The notes beneath the pieces are model-generated. The model had not been told where the DNA came from. It saw nothing but the letters and a program-made list of their open reading frames with translations, and ran no database searches. A DNA stretch of 46,031 bases from Longimicrobium sp. (GTDB lineage: Bacteria > Gemmatimonadota > Gemmatimonadetes > Longimicrobiales > Longimicrobiaceae): assembly GCA_036387335.1 (NCBI GenBank), contig DASVTZ010000048.1, forward strand, positions 1 through 46,031, written 5' to 3'. Positions 8,107-17,442 of this stretch are shown here, in pieces. Each line of letters starts with the position of its first letter. Position 1 is the first letter of the stretch. The translations under genes were made by a program, and so were the position numbers.

Positions 8107-8261
8107 TCCCTTTCCGCCACACTCCCGCGCGGTCCCGGAGACGGCGGGCCGGGAGTGGTGCACTCCGCATCCTTCTCCTGTATGATGTACGGCGCGGGCA
8201 AAAGGTTGTCTTTCGCCTTCCGGCGCCGCGCCCCCAACGCATTGTAATCTGCGGAGGCCCA

Positions 8262-9341
8262 TTGAAAAAGGTTTATCTTTTCGCGGCACTTGCCGTCGCG
8301 GGCGGCGCGTGCTCGGCGCCCGCCCGCTCCCCCGCGCCGGCGCCCGTGGCCGGCGCCGCGGCGTGCGTGCGCGACGTGGATTCGGCGGCGGCGGTGGTGC
8401 GGCACGACTACGCCGGCTTCGCGGACAAGGCGCGCGGAAAGGAGGGCGCCCTGGCGGCGCTCACCGACAGCGTCCGCGCCGACGCGCGCGCCGCGGCGGA
8501 TGCGGAGGCGTGCACCGCCGCCCTGCGGCGCTGGGCCGGCTTTTTCGGCGACCGGCACATGTCCGTGCTCGCCTCCGCGCCGGCCCAGCGCCCCGCCGCC
8601 CCGGGGCCGCCCGCGCCGCCGGAGGGTCCCTCGGTGCGCTACCCGGACGACAGCACGGCGGTGCTGCGGCTTCCGGACTTCGGGCAGCGCCACAAGCCTG
8701 CGATCGACTCGGTGGTGGCGGCGCACCGGGCGCGCATCCTGGCCAGGCCGTACCTGGTGGTGGACGTGCGGGGGAACGGCGGCGGCTGGACCGATTCGTA
8801 CGCATCCGTCCTGCCGCTCCTCTACACCGGCCCCATCCGCGTCCCCGGGATCTCCGTGTGGGCTTCGGCCGGGAACACGGAGTACCTGCGCGGCATGTCC
8901 ACCTCGCCCAACCTGCCGGAGGCGATCCGGACGCGGATGGCCGCCCTGGTACCCGCGATGGAGGCGAACCGGGGCGGCTTCGTGCCGATCGACGCGGATC
9001 GCGAGATCCGCTTCGACACGGTGCATCCCCTTCCGCGCGCCGTCGCGGTGCTGGTGGACCGCCGCTGCGCCAGCTCGTGCGAGCAGTTCGCGCTGGACGT
9101 GCGCCAGAGCCGCAAGGTGGTTCTGCTGGGCGCCGAGAACACGCGCGGCATGCTGGACTACGGCAACCTGCGGACGGTGGCGCTTCCTTCGGGCGAGCGG
9201 CGCATCCAGTTTCCCGTGGCGCGCTCTCATCGCCTCCCCGCGGAGCCGCTGGACGCGACGGGCGTAGCTCCCGCGGTGCGCGTTCCGCCGGGCGCGGACG
9301 CGGTGGAGTTCGCGCGGAGGTACCTGGCGGGGGCGCGGTAG
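8262..9341 (+). CDS. S41-family (tail-specific protease-like) secreted protein
   Basis: The product is 359 residues with a hydrophobic N-terminus and a lipobox-like AVAGGAC (Cys17). The C-terminal two thirds match the S41 core: TAVLRLPDFG, YLVVDVRGNGGGW, and CASSCEQFALDVR (residues 269-281), where Ser271 or Ser272 would be the nucleophile, then VVLLGAENTRGMLDYG. There is no PDZ domain, so it resembles short periplasmic S41 proteins rather than CtpA. I chose the TTG at 8262 because GGAGG ends 4 bases upstream and a signal sequence follows at once; the longer frame upstream is antisense-type noise. A nucleophile in a Ser-Ser pair between two Cys is slightly unusual. Confidence 0.8.
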   Translation: MKKVYLFAALAVAGGACSAPARSPAPAPVAGAAACVRDVDSAAAVVRHDYAGFADKARGKEGALAALTDSVRADARAAADAEACTAALRRWAGFFGDRHMSVLASAPAQRPAAPGPPAPPEGPSVRYPDDSTAVLRLPDFGQRHKPAIDSVVAAHRARILARPYLVVDVRGNGGGWTDSYASVLPLLYTGPIRVPGISVWASAGNTEYLRGMSTSPNLPEAIRTRMAALVPAMEANRGGFVPIDADREIRFDTVHPLPRAVAVLVDRRCASSCEQFALDVRQSRKVVLLGAENTRGMLDYGNLRTVALPSGERRIQFPVARSHRLPAEPLDATGVAPAVRVPPGADAVEFARRYLAGAR

Positions 9342-9482
9342 AGGAGCGAGCCCCCACCCGGCCCCCTCCCCCGCTCGTTCCTCGCGGCCCCTCCCCCAAA
9401 ACAGCCTGGGGGAGGGGCGTTTCGCGTGTGTCAGTCCGATAATCGGAGACCGCGAGGTGGCTGGTCTCCGGTGGTGAGGCAT
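9342..9482. repeat. Intergenic hairpins between convergent genes
   Basis: Two hairpins lie here. The first (9387-9418, gcccctccccca with tgggggaggggc) belongs to the dispersed hairpin family and follows cgctcgttcctcgc. The second (9444-9470) has an 8-bp stem cggagacc/ggtctccg. Either could stop transcription from both flanking genes. No coding potential is seen. Confidence 0.6.
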
Positions 9483-10592
9483 TCAGTTCAGCCGCGCCAG
9501 GATGCGGGGCGCGCCTTCGTCGCTCGCGAGCTCTTCCAGGGTGCAGCAGGCGAGGGCGGACATCAGGCGCGCGCGGCCGGCAGGGGTGCGGGCGGCGGCG
9601 GGGAGCGCGGAGTCGGCGGTCTCCAGGTTGAGCGCGGCGCGGCGTACCAGCGACTGGAGCACCGTGACGGCGGCCTCCGACAGCGAGTACGGCGCGCAGT
9701 AGTTCTCCAGGCGGCCGCCGGCGCGGTAGGCGGTGGGGTGCTCCAGGCCCATGAAGCGGAGGAACCAGTCCGCCCTGAAGCGGCCCGCCGCGGTGGAGAT
9801 GCCGGCGTAGTCGGCGATCACCTCGTCCAGCAGGCGGCTGCGCATGGAGCCGAAGACGCGGCGCGTGAAGTAGTGCGCGCACTCGTGCTCCAGCCGGATC
9901 ACGCGCGAGACGTCGAGCCACTCCTCCTCGCCCAGCCCCATCTCCGCCGCGCCCACGCCGCTGTACGGGCCGCGGCTGAGGAGGACGAAGCGGTCCTGGT
10001 ACAGCTCCTTTCGGTCGCGCATCCGCTGGAACGCCTCCGGCCAGGGAAGGCCGCGGCACTCCTCCATCTCGCCGCGCTCGTGGGCCGCGCGCAGGCGCGC
10101 CACCCGGTCCCAGTTGACGTAGCCGGCCACCATCGCCGCGCCCTGCGACGGCGGGATGTAGGCCGGCTCGTTGCGCCGGGTGAGGGCGCGCACCACCGCC
10201 ACGAAGTCGGGCCGGTGCTCCACCAGCACCACCGGAATGCGCCCCGCCGCCGTCGGATGCAGAAAGAGCCGGATGCGCTCCGGCGCCTCCAGCTCCAGCC
10301 CGGGCACGTCCGCCGGGGGCGCGATGCCGCGGCGGGTGGCCGCGGTGTACTCCGGCGTCGCGCTGATCCCCTCCGCGATGGGAAAGCGGAGCTGGACGAG
10401 GCGGTCGCGGAGGGCGGCGGCCGGGGCGGTGGCGTACTCCTCCCACACGGCCACGAAGGGCTCGTCCGGCAACGGGAGCGGACCCGCGGCGCCAGCGGCG
10501 AACTCGCTCTCGTTGTAGGCGAGCACTTCGGCCGCCGTGCCCGCGTCGGCGCCGTGGGCGCGCAGCACCTCCAGGCGCGCGGCGGCCTCCAC
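9483..10592 (-). CDS. Metalloprotease-like protein with HECAH motif, unknown family
   Basis: The protein has 369 residues and no signal peptide. It contains HECAHYFTRRVFG near residue 236, an HExxH zinc-protease motif, followed about 16 residues on by LLDEVIADYAG, where the Glu could be the third ligand as in gluzincins. Other recognisable parts are PDEPFVAVWEEY near the N-terminus and VQLRFPIAEGISATPEY. The family is not one I can name. The first in-frame GTG (10592) lies 2 bases past the stop of the upstream solute-binding gene (TGA-CC-GTG), so translation is probably coupled. There is no ribosome site of its own. Confidence 0.7.
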   Translation of the reverse strand: MEAAARLEVLRAHGADAGTAAEVLAYNESEFAAGAAGPLPLPDEPFVAVWEEYATAPAAALRDRLVQLRFPIAEGISATPEYTAATRRGIAPPADVPGLELEAPERIRLFLHPTAAGRIPVVLVEHRPDFVAVVRALTRRNEPAYIPPSQGAAMVAGYVNWDRVARLRAAHERGEMEECRGLPWPEAFQRMRDRKELYQDRFVLLSRGPYSGVGAAEMGLGEEEWLDVSRVIRLEHECAHYFTRRVFGSMRSRLLDEVIADYAGISTAAGRFRADWFLRFMGLEHPTAYRAGGRLENYCAPYSLSEAAVTVLQSLVRRAALNLETADSALPAAARTPAGRARLMSALACCTLEELASDEGAPRILARLN

Positions 10593-10594
10593 GG

Positions 10595-11779
10595 TCAGCG
10601 CGGCGCCGCGGTCTCGTCCAGGTGGTGGAACGCGCCGTTCCTCACCACCACCTTGCGGATCGGCATGTCCACCAGGCTCCCGCTCTGGTCGAAGGTGAAC
10701 TTCCCCGTCACCCCCTCCCAGCCGCGCGTGCCGTGGAGGGCCTCCGCCACCTTGTCCGGCGAGGAGGTGCCGGCGGTGCGCATGGCGTTGGCCAGCACGT
10801 TCACGGCGTCGTAGCCCAGCGCCGCGCCCGCGTCCGGATCCTTTTGGTAGCGCGCGCGGAAGGCGGAGGTGAAGCGGCGCACCGGCGGCGACGGCGCGTC
10901 GGTGTGGAAGGGGCTGGCGATCACCGTCCCCTCGGCGGCGGCCCCGGCGGTGCGCACGTAGGTGGGCGTGGCGAGGGCGTCGCTTCCCAGGATGGCCGCG
11001 TTCATCCCGCGGCGGCGCAGCTCGGTCACCAGCACTGCGGCCTGCTCGCTCTGCCCGGCGATGAAGACGGCGTCCGGGTTCAGGTCCTTCCACCCCTCCA
11101 CCGTCTGCTGCACGTCGCTGAGGTTGTGGGAGAGGCTGGGATCGTACGACTGGCGGTCCAGCACGCGCACCTTCTGCGCGGCGGCGCGCTCCTCGAAGGC
11201 GTTGGCCAGCCCGCGCCCGTACTCGTCGCGCGCGTAGTAGACCACCACCCGCTGGTAGCCCCGCTGCACCGCGTAGTCGGCCATCTGCTTCCCCACGTCC
11301 ACGTCCGAGAAGATGGTGCGGAAGACGCGGCGGTATCCGCGCGCGGTCAGCTCCGAGGTGGTGGCGGTGGAGGAGACGAGGAGGAGGCCGGAGAGGTCGT
11401 AGATGGCGGCGGCGGGCACCGTGACGTACGACTGCAGGTGGCCGATGACCGCCACCACGTCCGGGTTCTTGCCGAACTCCTGCGCGATGAGGCGCCCCTT
11501 CTCCACGTCCTCGCCGTCGTCGGCGCGCAGGATGCGGATGCGGCGGCCGTTGATCCCCCCCTTGCCGTTGATCTCGGACTCGGCGAGCTCGATGCCCTGC
11601 CAGTAGAGCACGTCCTTGTGTGCTTCCCAGGGCCACGCGGCCCCGATCACGATCTCGCCGCGCCCGCTGGCCGCGCGCTTGAGGCGCTCGGCGGAGGGGT
11701 CTCCCGCGCCCCCGCACGACGCCAGCGACACGAGCGCCAGCAGGCAGAGGATGGGGCGGATGGGTTGCGTGCGGTGCAT
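10595..11779 (-). CDS. Branched-chain-amino-acid-type ABC substrate-binding lipoprotein
   Basis: This 394-residue lipoprotein (ALVSLASC, Cys22) has the type-I periplasmic binding fold of the LivJ/Peripla_BP_6 family: VIGAAWPWEAHK, GIELAESEINGKGGINGR, VIGHLQSYVTVPAAAIYD, DEYGRGLANAFEERAA and ALGYDAVNVLANAM. It would bind a small solute, classically an amino acid or amide. No permease or ATPase of the LIV type is nearby. Its only close partner is the HECAH protein, which follows after 2 bases, so it may serve as a sensor or binding protein rather than a transporter part. GGAG precedes the ATG by about 4 bases. Confidence 0.85.
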   Translation of the reverse strand: MHRTQPIRPILCLLALVSLASCGGAGDPSAERLKRAASGRGEIVIGAAWPWEAHKDVLYWQGIELAESEINGKGGINGRRIRILRADDGEDVEKGRLIAQEFGKNPDVVAVIGHLQSYVTVPAAAIYDLSGLLLVSSTATTSELTARGYRRVFRTIFSDVDVGKQMADYAVQRGYQRVVVYYARDEYGRGLANAFEERAAAQKVRVLDRQSYDPSLSHNLSDVQQTVEGWKDLNPDAVFIAGQSEQAAVLVTELRRRGMNAAILGSDALATPTYVRTAGAAAEGTVIASPFHTDAPSPPVRRFTSAFRARYQKDPDAGAALGYDAVNVLANAMRTAGTSSPDKVAEALHGTRGWEGVTGKFTFDQSGSLVDMPIRKVVVRNGAFHHLDETAAPR

Positions 11780-11798
11780 GGGACTCCGTGGGAGGGAA

Positions 11799-12173
11799 GT
11801 GCGTTAGTGCGTTAGTGCGTTAGTGCGTTTACGAGTGCAAAGTGCCAAGTGCAAAGTGCCAAGTGCCAAGTGCCGAACCGCGGGCGCCCCCCGCTTTTTG
11901 TCATCCTGAGCGAAGCGCCTCTCAGGCCCAGCCCGTGCTCCGACCTCCGGCGCGAAGCGAAGGATCTACTGCGCGTGACGCGGGGCCCGTACGCGACCCA
12001 CCATGCTCTTGCCTCACCGGCTAGATCCTTCGCTCGCCGCCGGAGTGAAGGTGCGCCGCACGCATCGCGGAGGCGGCTCTCTCAGGATGACAGGACGTGA
12101 GTGAACGGCGATCCCGCCGGCCGCCGTCTACCCCCAGCGCACTCACGCACTAACGCACTCACGCACTTTCCGG
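11799..12173. repeat. Nested composite repeat island
   Basis: No gene is seen. The outer flanks are tandem gtgcgtta units (11799-11830) and their inverted form (12137-12167, cgcactaacgcactcacgcac). Next to the left flank is a tandem gtgc(a)aa/gtgcc block (11835-11876). Inside is a 194-base inverted-repeat element: tgtcatcctgag at 11899-11910 against ctcaggatgaca at 12081-12092, with an inner pair gaaggatcta (11959-11968) and tagatccttc (12022-12031). It resembles a MITE-like palindromic element. It separates the solute-binding gene from the export operon and may help end its transcript. Confidence 0.75.
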
Positions 12174-15137
12174 TCAGACCAGCTGCCGGCGCGCGAGCTC
12201 GGCGAACAGTCCGTCGCGGGCGAAGAGCTCGTCGTAGGTGCCGTGCTCCGCCACGCTGCCGTTCTGGATCACGTAGATGCGGTCGGCGTTGCGGATGGTG
12301 CTCAGGCGGTGCGCCACCACCACGCGCGTCACCTTGAGCGTGTCCAGGCTGTGGCTCACGATCTCCTGCGTGCGGTTGTCGAGCGCGCTGGTGGCTTCGT
12401 CGAAGAAGAGGATGCGCGGGCGGTGCACCAGGGCCCGCGCGATCATCAGGCGCTGCCGCTGCCCGCCGGACAGGGTGCCGCCGCCCGTGTTGATGACGGT
12501 GTACATCCCCATCGGCATCTGCTTGATGTCCTCGTCCAGACCCGCCATGCGCGCCGCCTCCCACGCATCGTCCATGGTGGCGGTGGTGGGACCGGTGATG
12601 TTGGTGAAGATGTCGCCCGACATCAGCCCCGAGTTCTGCACCACCACGCCGATCTGCCGCCGCACGGCAAGCAGGTCCAGCCCGCTCAGCTCCTGCTCGT
12701 CGAACGTGACCGAGCCCGTTTCCGGCGTCTCGAAGCCGAGCAGCATGCGCACGATGGTCGACTTGCCGGAGCCCGACGAGCCCACCAGCGCCACGAACTC
12801 GCCCGGCTGCACGCGGATCGACACGTCCTGGAGGACGGTGGGGCCGTCGCCGTGGTAGCGGAAGGTGACGTGCTGCAGCTCCACCGCGCCGGAAAGCTCG
12901 CCGGGGTCGTGCTTGCCCGCGTGCACCTCCGGGGTGGCGCGCAGGATGGGGGCGACCTGCTCGAACAGGGGGATGACGACCAGCGCCCCGATCAGCGCGG
13001 TGCTGCTGGAGAGCATGGCGCCCAGCGAGAAGTTGAACGCCGCCACGAAGGCCAGGAAGTCGCCCGTGGCGAGCGCATCGGGGACCGGCGCGCCGCCCGC
13101 CCCAGGTCCGCCGGGTCCGGCCGGCGCGGCGGACCAGAAGAGGACCAGCGTGGCCAGCACCGGGAAGGCCGCGTTGAACACCGAAAGGAGGTTGCCCAGC
13201 GTGCGCGCCCGGTACTGCTGCACGCGCTGGTCGCTGAAGAGCCGCGCCCACAGCGCGAACGCCTGTGGCTCCGCGCCCACCAGCCGCAGCTTGGAGAGCC
13301 CGGTGAGCAGCTGCAGGACGAGGCCTGAGTTCTTGGCGCGCAGCTGCAGGATGGCGCGCTGGCTGCGGAGCTGCGCGTAGCTCACCACCCCCGTGGTGAG
13401 CACCGCCAGGGCGATGAGGAAGGCCGCCAGCTTCGCCAGGTGCGGGCTGTAGTAGAAGAGGAGCCCGAAGTTGGCGAGCGAGAAGAGCCCGCCCAGCAGC
13501 ACGGTGACCACCGCGCCGGAGAGGATGCGCCGCATCTCCTCGATCGCCATGGCGCGGTCCGCCAGGTCGCCCGCCGCGTAGTCGCGAAAGAACGGCAGGG
13601 GGAGCGAGAGGAGCCGGTCCAGCACCGCCGCCTGCAGGCGCGGCCCCACCTTGCTCTCGATGCGCAGCAGCGCGAAGCCGCGCGCCACCTGGAAGAGGAC
13701 CGAGGCGAGCGCCGCGATCACCAGCCCGATGGTGAGCTGAAGGAGCTGCGCGCGGTCGGCGCCGGGAATGACCACGTCGTACAGCATCCCGATCGCCATG
13801 GGCGTCACCAGCCCCAGCAGGGCGACCCCGGCGCCCGCCAGGATGGCCGTGGTGCGGTCGCGCCGGATGTTGTGCTGGCCGAAGCGCCACAGATCGCGCG
13901 CGTTCAGCGGGTCGGGCGCAAAGGGCGAGTACAGCGTGAAGGCGAAGTGCCCGATCGTCTCCGCCACCTTGTCGTCCACGCGCGTCTCGGTGCGCGCGAA
14001 AGGGTCCACCAGGTTGTAGCCGCCGTCCGGAAGGGGAAAGAGCGCCACCGCGCGCGACCGCTCCGCCAGCCGCCCCAGGAGGGGGCCGTTGTCGCGCTTC
14101 CACCACTCGCCGCGCAGCGTGACGCGGCGGGTGCGCACCCGGTACGCGCGCGCCACCGCCTGGATGGGGTCGCTGGACTGGAGGAGCTCGTGCCCCCTGG
14201 GAAGGTGCCCCACCTCGATCCCCTCCGCCGCGGCGACCAGGCGGAAGGCGGCGAGGAGCGACTCCTCCTCCTTCTCGTCGCCGGTGGGGCGGGCGCGGAG
14301 CAGGGCGCGCTTCACCGGCTTCTGCATGGTGAGGGCGAGGCGCGCCACGGCCGAGGTCATGGCGTCCTGGCTGGCCTTCTTCTGCTTGCGCGCCCGCTCG
14401 CGCTGCTCGTGCTCGGCCGCCACCAGCCGGTCGGCCACGCGCTCCAGCACGCGAAGCTGAAGGTGGTCGAGGGCGTCCCACGCGGCGGCGGGGTCCCATC
14501 CGTCCTCGCCGGAGAGGAGCTCTTCGGTGCTCACCAGGCGCAGGGTGGCGGGGCCGGCCGCCTGCACCCACGCGCGCCGGGTGATGGGGAGGAGCTCGCC
14601 CTCGCCGAGCGCCACTTCGGCGCCGCCGGCCAGCGACACGCTCCCCGCGGTGGGCTGGATCCACGAGAGCTGCGGGGTGGGGCGCACGCAGGCGCCGGCC
14701 TCCACTTCCAGCATCGAACCCGGGTCGAGCGTGCGGTGGCGGGGGATGCGCCCTTCCAGCGCGAGCGTGTCGTACAGCCGCTCCACCCACCCGTGCAGCG
14801 CCTTCGCAAGCCGCGGGCGCGCGGCGGCGTCGGGGGCGCGGTCGCGGTAGGGCGCCAGGTCCACCTCCAGCAGCGTGGTTCCCGGCGCGCCCACGCCCAG
14901 CAGCGCCATTCCCGCGGCCTCGCCGGTGCCCACCATGGACTCGCCGGCTGCCACGCGGAAGAGGTGGGTGCGGCTCCCGGAGGGCTCGCCTCCCTCCATG
15001 CGCGTGGCGAAGACGTCGATCCGCCCCGTCTGTACGAGCCAGGCGCGCCCGTGCTCCAGCAGGAGCGGATGGGCGTTGGTGGCCTCGCGCACCGCCGTGC
15101 CGGCGGCGGCCCTCTGGAGCGGCGTTGAGTTGCTCAT
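12174..15137 (-). CDS. NHLM-type bacteriocin export ABC transporter (permease/ATPase, no peptidase)
   Basis: The 987-residue protein has three parts. About 390 N-terminal residues form a cytosolic region typical of the NHLP exporter subunit (GEWWKRDNGPLLG, VALFPLPDGGYNLVDP). A six-helix exporter domain follows, about residues 410-690. The C-terminal nucleotide-binding domain has Walker A GSSGSGKST near 785, signature LSGGQRQR, Walker B ILFFDEATSALD and H-loop VVAHRLST. There is no C39 domain; the neighbouring ABC protein has it, so they probably form a heterodimer or work in tandem. ATG 15137 (MSNSTPLQ) is preceded by AAAGG. A 12-bp hairpin separates it from the upstream ABC gene. Confidence 0.9.
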   Translation of the reverse strand: MSNSTPLQRAAAGTAVREATNAHPLLLEHGRAWLVQTGRIDVFATRMEGGEPSGSRTHLFRVAAGESMVGTGEAAGMALLGVGAPGTTLLEVDLAPYRDRAPDAAARPRLAKALHGWVERLYDTLALEGRIPRHRTLDPGSMLEVEAGACVRPTPQLSWIQPTAGSVSLAGGAEVALGEGELLPITRRAWVQAAGPATLRLVSTEELLSGEDGWDPAAAWDALDHLQLRVLERVADRLVAAEHEQRERARKQKKASQDAMTSAVARLALTMQKPVKRALLRARPTGDEKEEESLLAAFRLVAAAEGIEVGHLPRGHELLQSSDPIQAVARAYRVRTRRVTLRGEWWKRDNGPLLGRLAERSRAVALFPLPDGGYNLVDPFARTETRVDDKVAETIGHFAFTLYSPFAPDPLNARDLWRFGQHNIRRDRTTAILAGAGVALLGLVTPMAIGMLYDVVIPGADRAQLLQLTIGLVIAALASVLFQVARGFALLRIESKVGPRLQAAVLDRLLSLPLPFFRDYAAGDLADRAMAIEEMRRILSGAVVTVLLGGLFSLANFGLLFYYSPHLAKLAAFLIALAVLTTGVVSYAQLRSQRAILQLRAKNSGLVLQLLTGLSKLRLVGAEPQAFALWARLFSDQRVQQYRARTLGNLLSVFNAAFPVLATLVLFWSAAPAGPGGPGAGGAPVPDALATGDFLAFVAAFNFSLGAMLSSSTALIGALVVIPLFEQVAPILRATPEVHAGKHDPGELSGAVELQHVTFRYHGDGPTVLQDVSIRVQPGEFVALVGSSGSGKSTIVRMLLGFETPETGSVTFDEQELSGLDLLAVRRQIGVVVQNSGLMSGDIFTNITGPTTATMDDAWEAARMAGLDEDIKQMPMGMYTVINTGGGTLSGGQRQRLMIARALVHRPRILFFDEATSALDNRTQEIVSHSLDTLKVTRVVVAHRLSTIRNADRIYVIQNGSVAEHGTYDELFARDGLFAELARRQLV

Positions 15138-15191
15138 CTGGCCTTTGTGGTGCGTGGTGCGGGGGGCCCTCACCCCCGCTCGTTCCTCGCT

Positions 15192-15221
15192 GCCCCCTCT
15201 CCCGATAACGGGAGAGGGGGC
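15192..15221. repeat. Perfect hairpin repeat inside the export operon
   Basis: A perfect 12-bp stem (gccccctctccc with gggagagggggc) with loop gataac is preceded by cgctcgttcctcgctgcc, the shared flank of this repeat family. It lies between two ABC genes on the same strand, so it may lower or protect the downstream part of the message. Confidence 0.7.
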
Positions 15222-15240
15222 GGTACCGAATCCCGCGGCC

Positions 15241-17442
15241 TTACTCCATCGCGATCAGCTGGCTGTAGGCGCCGCCGCGAGCCTTGAGCTCGTCGTGGGT
15301 GCCGCGCTCCACGATGCGGCCGCGGTCCAGGACGACGATCTCGTCGCAGTCGCGGATGGTGCTCAGGCGGTGCGCCACGATCAGGCACATGCAGCCGCGG
15401 CGGCGCAGGTTGTCGTCGATCTCCTTTTCGGTGATCGGGTCCAGGGCGCTCGTGGCTTCGTCCAGCACCAGCAGGGTGGGGTTGTTCACCAGGGCGCGCG
15501 CGATCTCCAGCCGCTGGCGCTGCCCGCCGCTGAAGTTGCGGCCGCCCTCCTCCACCTTCCCCGAATAGCCGCCGGTGCGCGCGCTGATCTCGTCGTGGAT
15601 GCACGCGTCGCGGGCCGCCTGCACCAGGTCCGCGTCGGAGACGGTGTCGTCCCACATCGTCAGGTTCTCGCGGATCGTTCCCTCGAAGAGGAAGATGTCC
15701 TGGTCCACCACCGCCAGGCTGCTGATGAGGGTGCGGCGCGCGTGCCCGGCGCGCGGGAGCCCGTCCAGCAGCACCTGCCCGGCCCACGGGTCGTAGAGGC
15801 CGCTCACCACCCGCGCCACGGTGGACTTGCCGCTCCCCGAGCCCCCCACCAGCGCCACCCGGCTCCCGGGCTTGAGGGTGAGGTTGAAGTCCTGGATGAG
15901 CGCGGGCTCCAGCCGGCTGTAGCCAAAGGACATCCGCTGGATCTCCAGGTGCCCGTCGAGCTTGGTGCGGTGCGCCTCCTCGTCGGGCGCCTCGTGGGTG
16001 TAGCGCACCTCGGCGCGCAGCACGTCGTCCAGCCGGTTCAGATCGCTCCCCACCTCGTGCAGGGTGCTCCCCAGCGCCACCAGCCGGTTGACCGGGGTGA
16101 GGAAGGCGAGCATCAGCGCCTGGAACGCCACCAGCATCCCCATGCTCATCTCGCCGTCCATCACCCGCTGCCCGCCCAGCCCCAGCACCAGCGTGCTGCT
16201 GAGCGCCATCAGCAGGGTGGGGAGCACGGAAAGGAGCTGCGTCTGCCCGCCCAGCTCCTGCTTGGCGTTCACCACCTTGGCGTACTGCCCCGCCCAGCGC
16301 GCGAAGAAGTCGCTCTCCGAGCCGGTGCTCTTGAGCGTTTCGATGTTCATCAGCCCGCCCATGGTGGTGCCCACGGAGCGGCCGTAGTCCTTGGCCAGGC
16401 GGTAGCTGAGGTCGGTGCGCCTGCGCGACACCGCCACGAGCGCCACGATGTTGAGGGCGGCGGTCGCCACCACCACGGCCGTCATCCACAGGTCGTAGCC
16501 GGACATGAGCACGGCGTAGAACGCCACCACCACGATGCTGAGCAGCGTCGTCGCCAGCTCGCCCGAAAGGACGTGCGCGGCGCGGTCGTTGAGCCCCACG
16601 CGCGACGCGATCTCGCCCGGAAAGCGCTGCGAGAGGAACTGCATGGGAAGGTGCAGGACGTGCCAGAAGAAGCGGGTGGAGGCCGTGAGCGACAGCTTCG
16701 TCTCCAGCCGCAGCAGGTAGAGCTGCTGCAGCCAGGTGAGCGCGGCCATGAAGAGCGCGGTGACCCCCATGGCCGCCAGGAGCGGCGTCACCCAGTCGCT
16801 CAGCCCGCGGATGAGCACGGCGTCCACGTACACGCGTGAGAAGGTGGGCACCACCAGCCCCGGCACCACCAGCGCCAGCCCCGCGAGCACGATGAAGGCG
16901 AGCGCGGCGTGCGAGCGCGGCAGGCGGCGACGCAGCGCGCTCACCAGCGAGCGCCCTTCGCCGCCGGGCTTGAACTCGGGCCCCGGCTCCATGACCAGCG
17001 CCACGCCCGTGAACGACTCGTCCAGCTCCTTGTCCGACACGACGCGAGGGCCGTACGCCGGGTCGTTGAGGAAGACCCGCCCCCTGGACCCGAACCCCTC
17101 CAGCACCAGGAAGTGGTTGAAGTTCCAGTGCACGATCATGGGGAGCGGCATGCGGCGCAGCGCCGCGGGCTCCAGCTTGTACCCCTTGGAGGTGAGCCCG
17201 AAGGTGCGGGCCGCGCGCACGATGTTGCTGGCCTTGCTCCCGTCGCGCGAGATGCCGCAGGCGATGCGCAGCTCCTCCAGCGGCACGTAGCGCCCATGGT
17301 GGGCCAGGATCATGGCGAGCGAGGCGCCCCCGCACTCCACCGCCTCCATCTGGAGCACGGTGGGCACGCGGCGGCGCCGGGGCGAGGGTGGGGCGTCCTC
17401 GCCGCCGGCGCGGCCCCGCGCGCGTTCCAGGAGCGCGGTCAT
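15241..17442 (-). CDS. NHLM-type bacteriocin ABC transporter with C39 leader peptidase
   Basis: The 733-residue protein has an N-terminal C39 peptidase with Gln31, Cys37 (QMEAVECGGAS), His110 (HWNFNHFLVLEG) and Asp127 (FLNDPAYG), the full catalytic set. It then has a six-helix exporter domain and a nucleotide-binding domain with GGSGSGKST, FSGGQRQRLEIARAL, LLVLDEATSALD and IVAHRLST. Its job is to cut the leader after a double glycine and export the core. The precursors in this window (4946-5469 and 23413-23989) all carry GG, so they are the likely substrates. The ATG at 17442 overlaps the HlyD stop as ATGA, so translation is coupled. Confidence 0.93.
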   Translation of the reverse strand: MTALLERARGRAGGEDAPPSPRRRRVPTVLQMEAVECGGASLAMILAHHGRYVPLEELRIACGISRDGSKASNIVRAARTFGLTSKGYKLEPAALRRMPLPMIVHWNFNHFLVLEGFGSRGRVFLNDPAYGPRVVSDKELDESFTGVALVMEPGPEFKPGGEGRSLVSALRRRLPRSHAALAFIVLAGLALVVPGLVVPTFSRVYVDAVLIRGLSDWVTPLLAAMGVTALFMAALTWLQQLYLLRLETKLSLTASTRFFWHVLHLPMQFLSQRFPGEIASRVGLNDRAAHVLSGELATTLLSIVVVAFYAVLMSGYDLWMTAVVVATAALNIVALVAVSRRRTDLSYRLAKDYGRSVGTTMGGLMNIETLKSTGSESDFFARWAGQYAKVVNAKQELGGQTQLLSVLPTLLMALSSTLVLGLGGQRVMDGEMSMGMLVAFQALMLAFLTPVNRLVALGSTLHEVGSDLNRLDDVLRAEVRYTHEAPDEEAHRTKLDGHLEIQRMSFGYSRLEPALIQDFNLTLKPGSRVALVGGSGSGKSTVARVVSGLYDPWAGQVLLDGLPRAGHARRTLISSLAVVDQDIFLFEGTIRENLTMWDDTVSDADLVQAARDACIHDEISARTGGYSGKVEEGGRNFSGGQRQRLEIARALVNNPTLLVLDEATSALDPITEKEIDDNLRRRGCMCLIVAHRLSTIRDCDEIVVLDRGRIVERGTHDELKARGGAYSQLIAME

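Noticed and set aside
8107-8261. Promoter before the S41 gene
   Set aside because: TTGTCT and TGTAAT are both present but about 31 bases apart, too far for a normal promoter.
11899-12092. Insertion sequence
   Set aside because: The palindromic element has no transposase frame and is only 194 bases; it is better called a MITE-like repeat.
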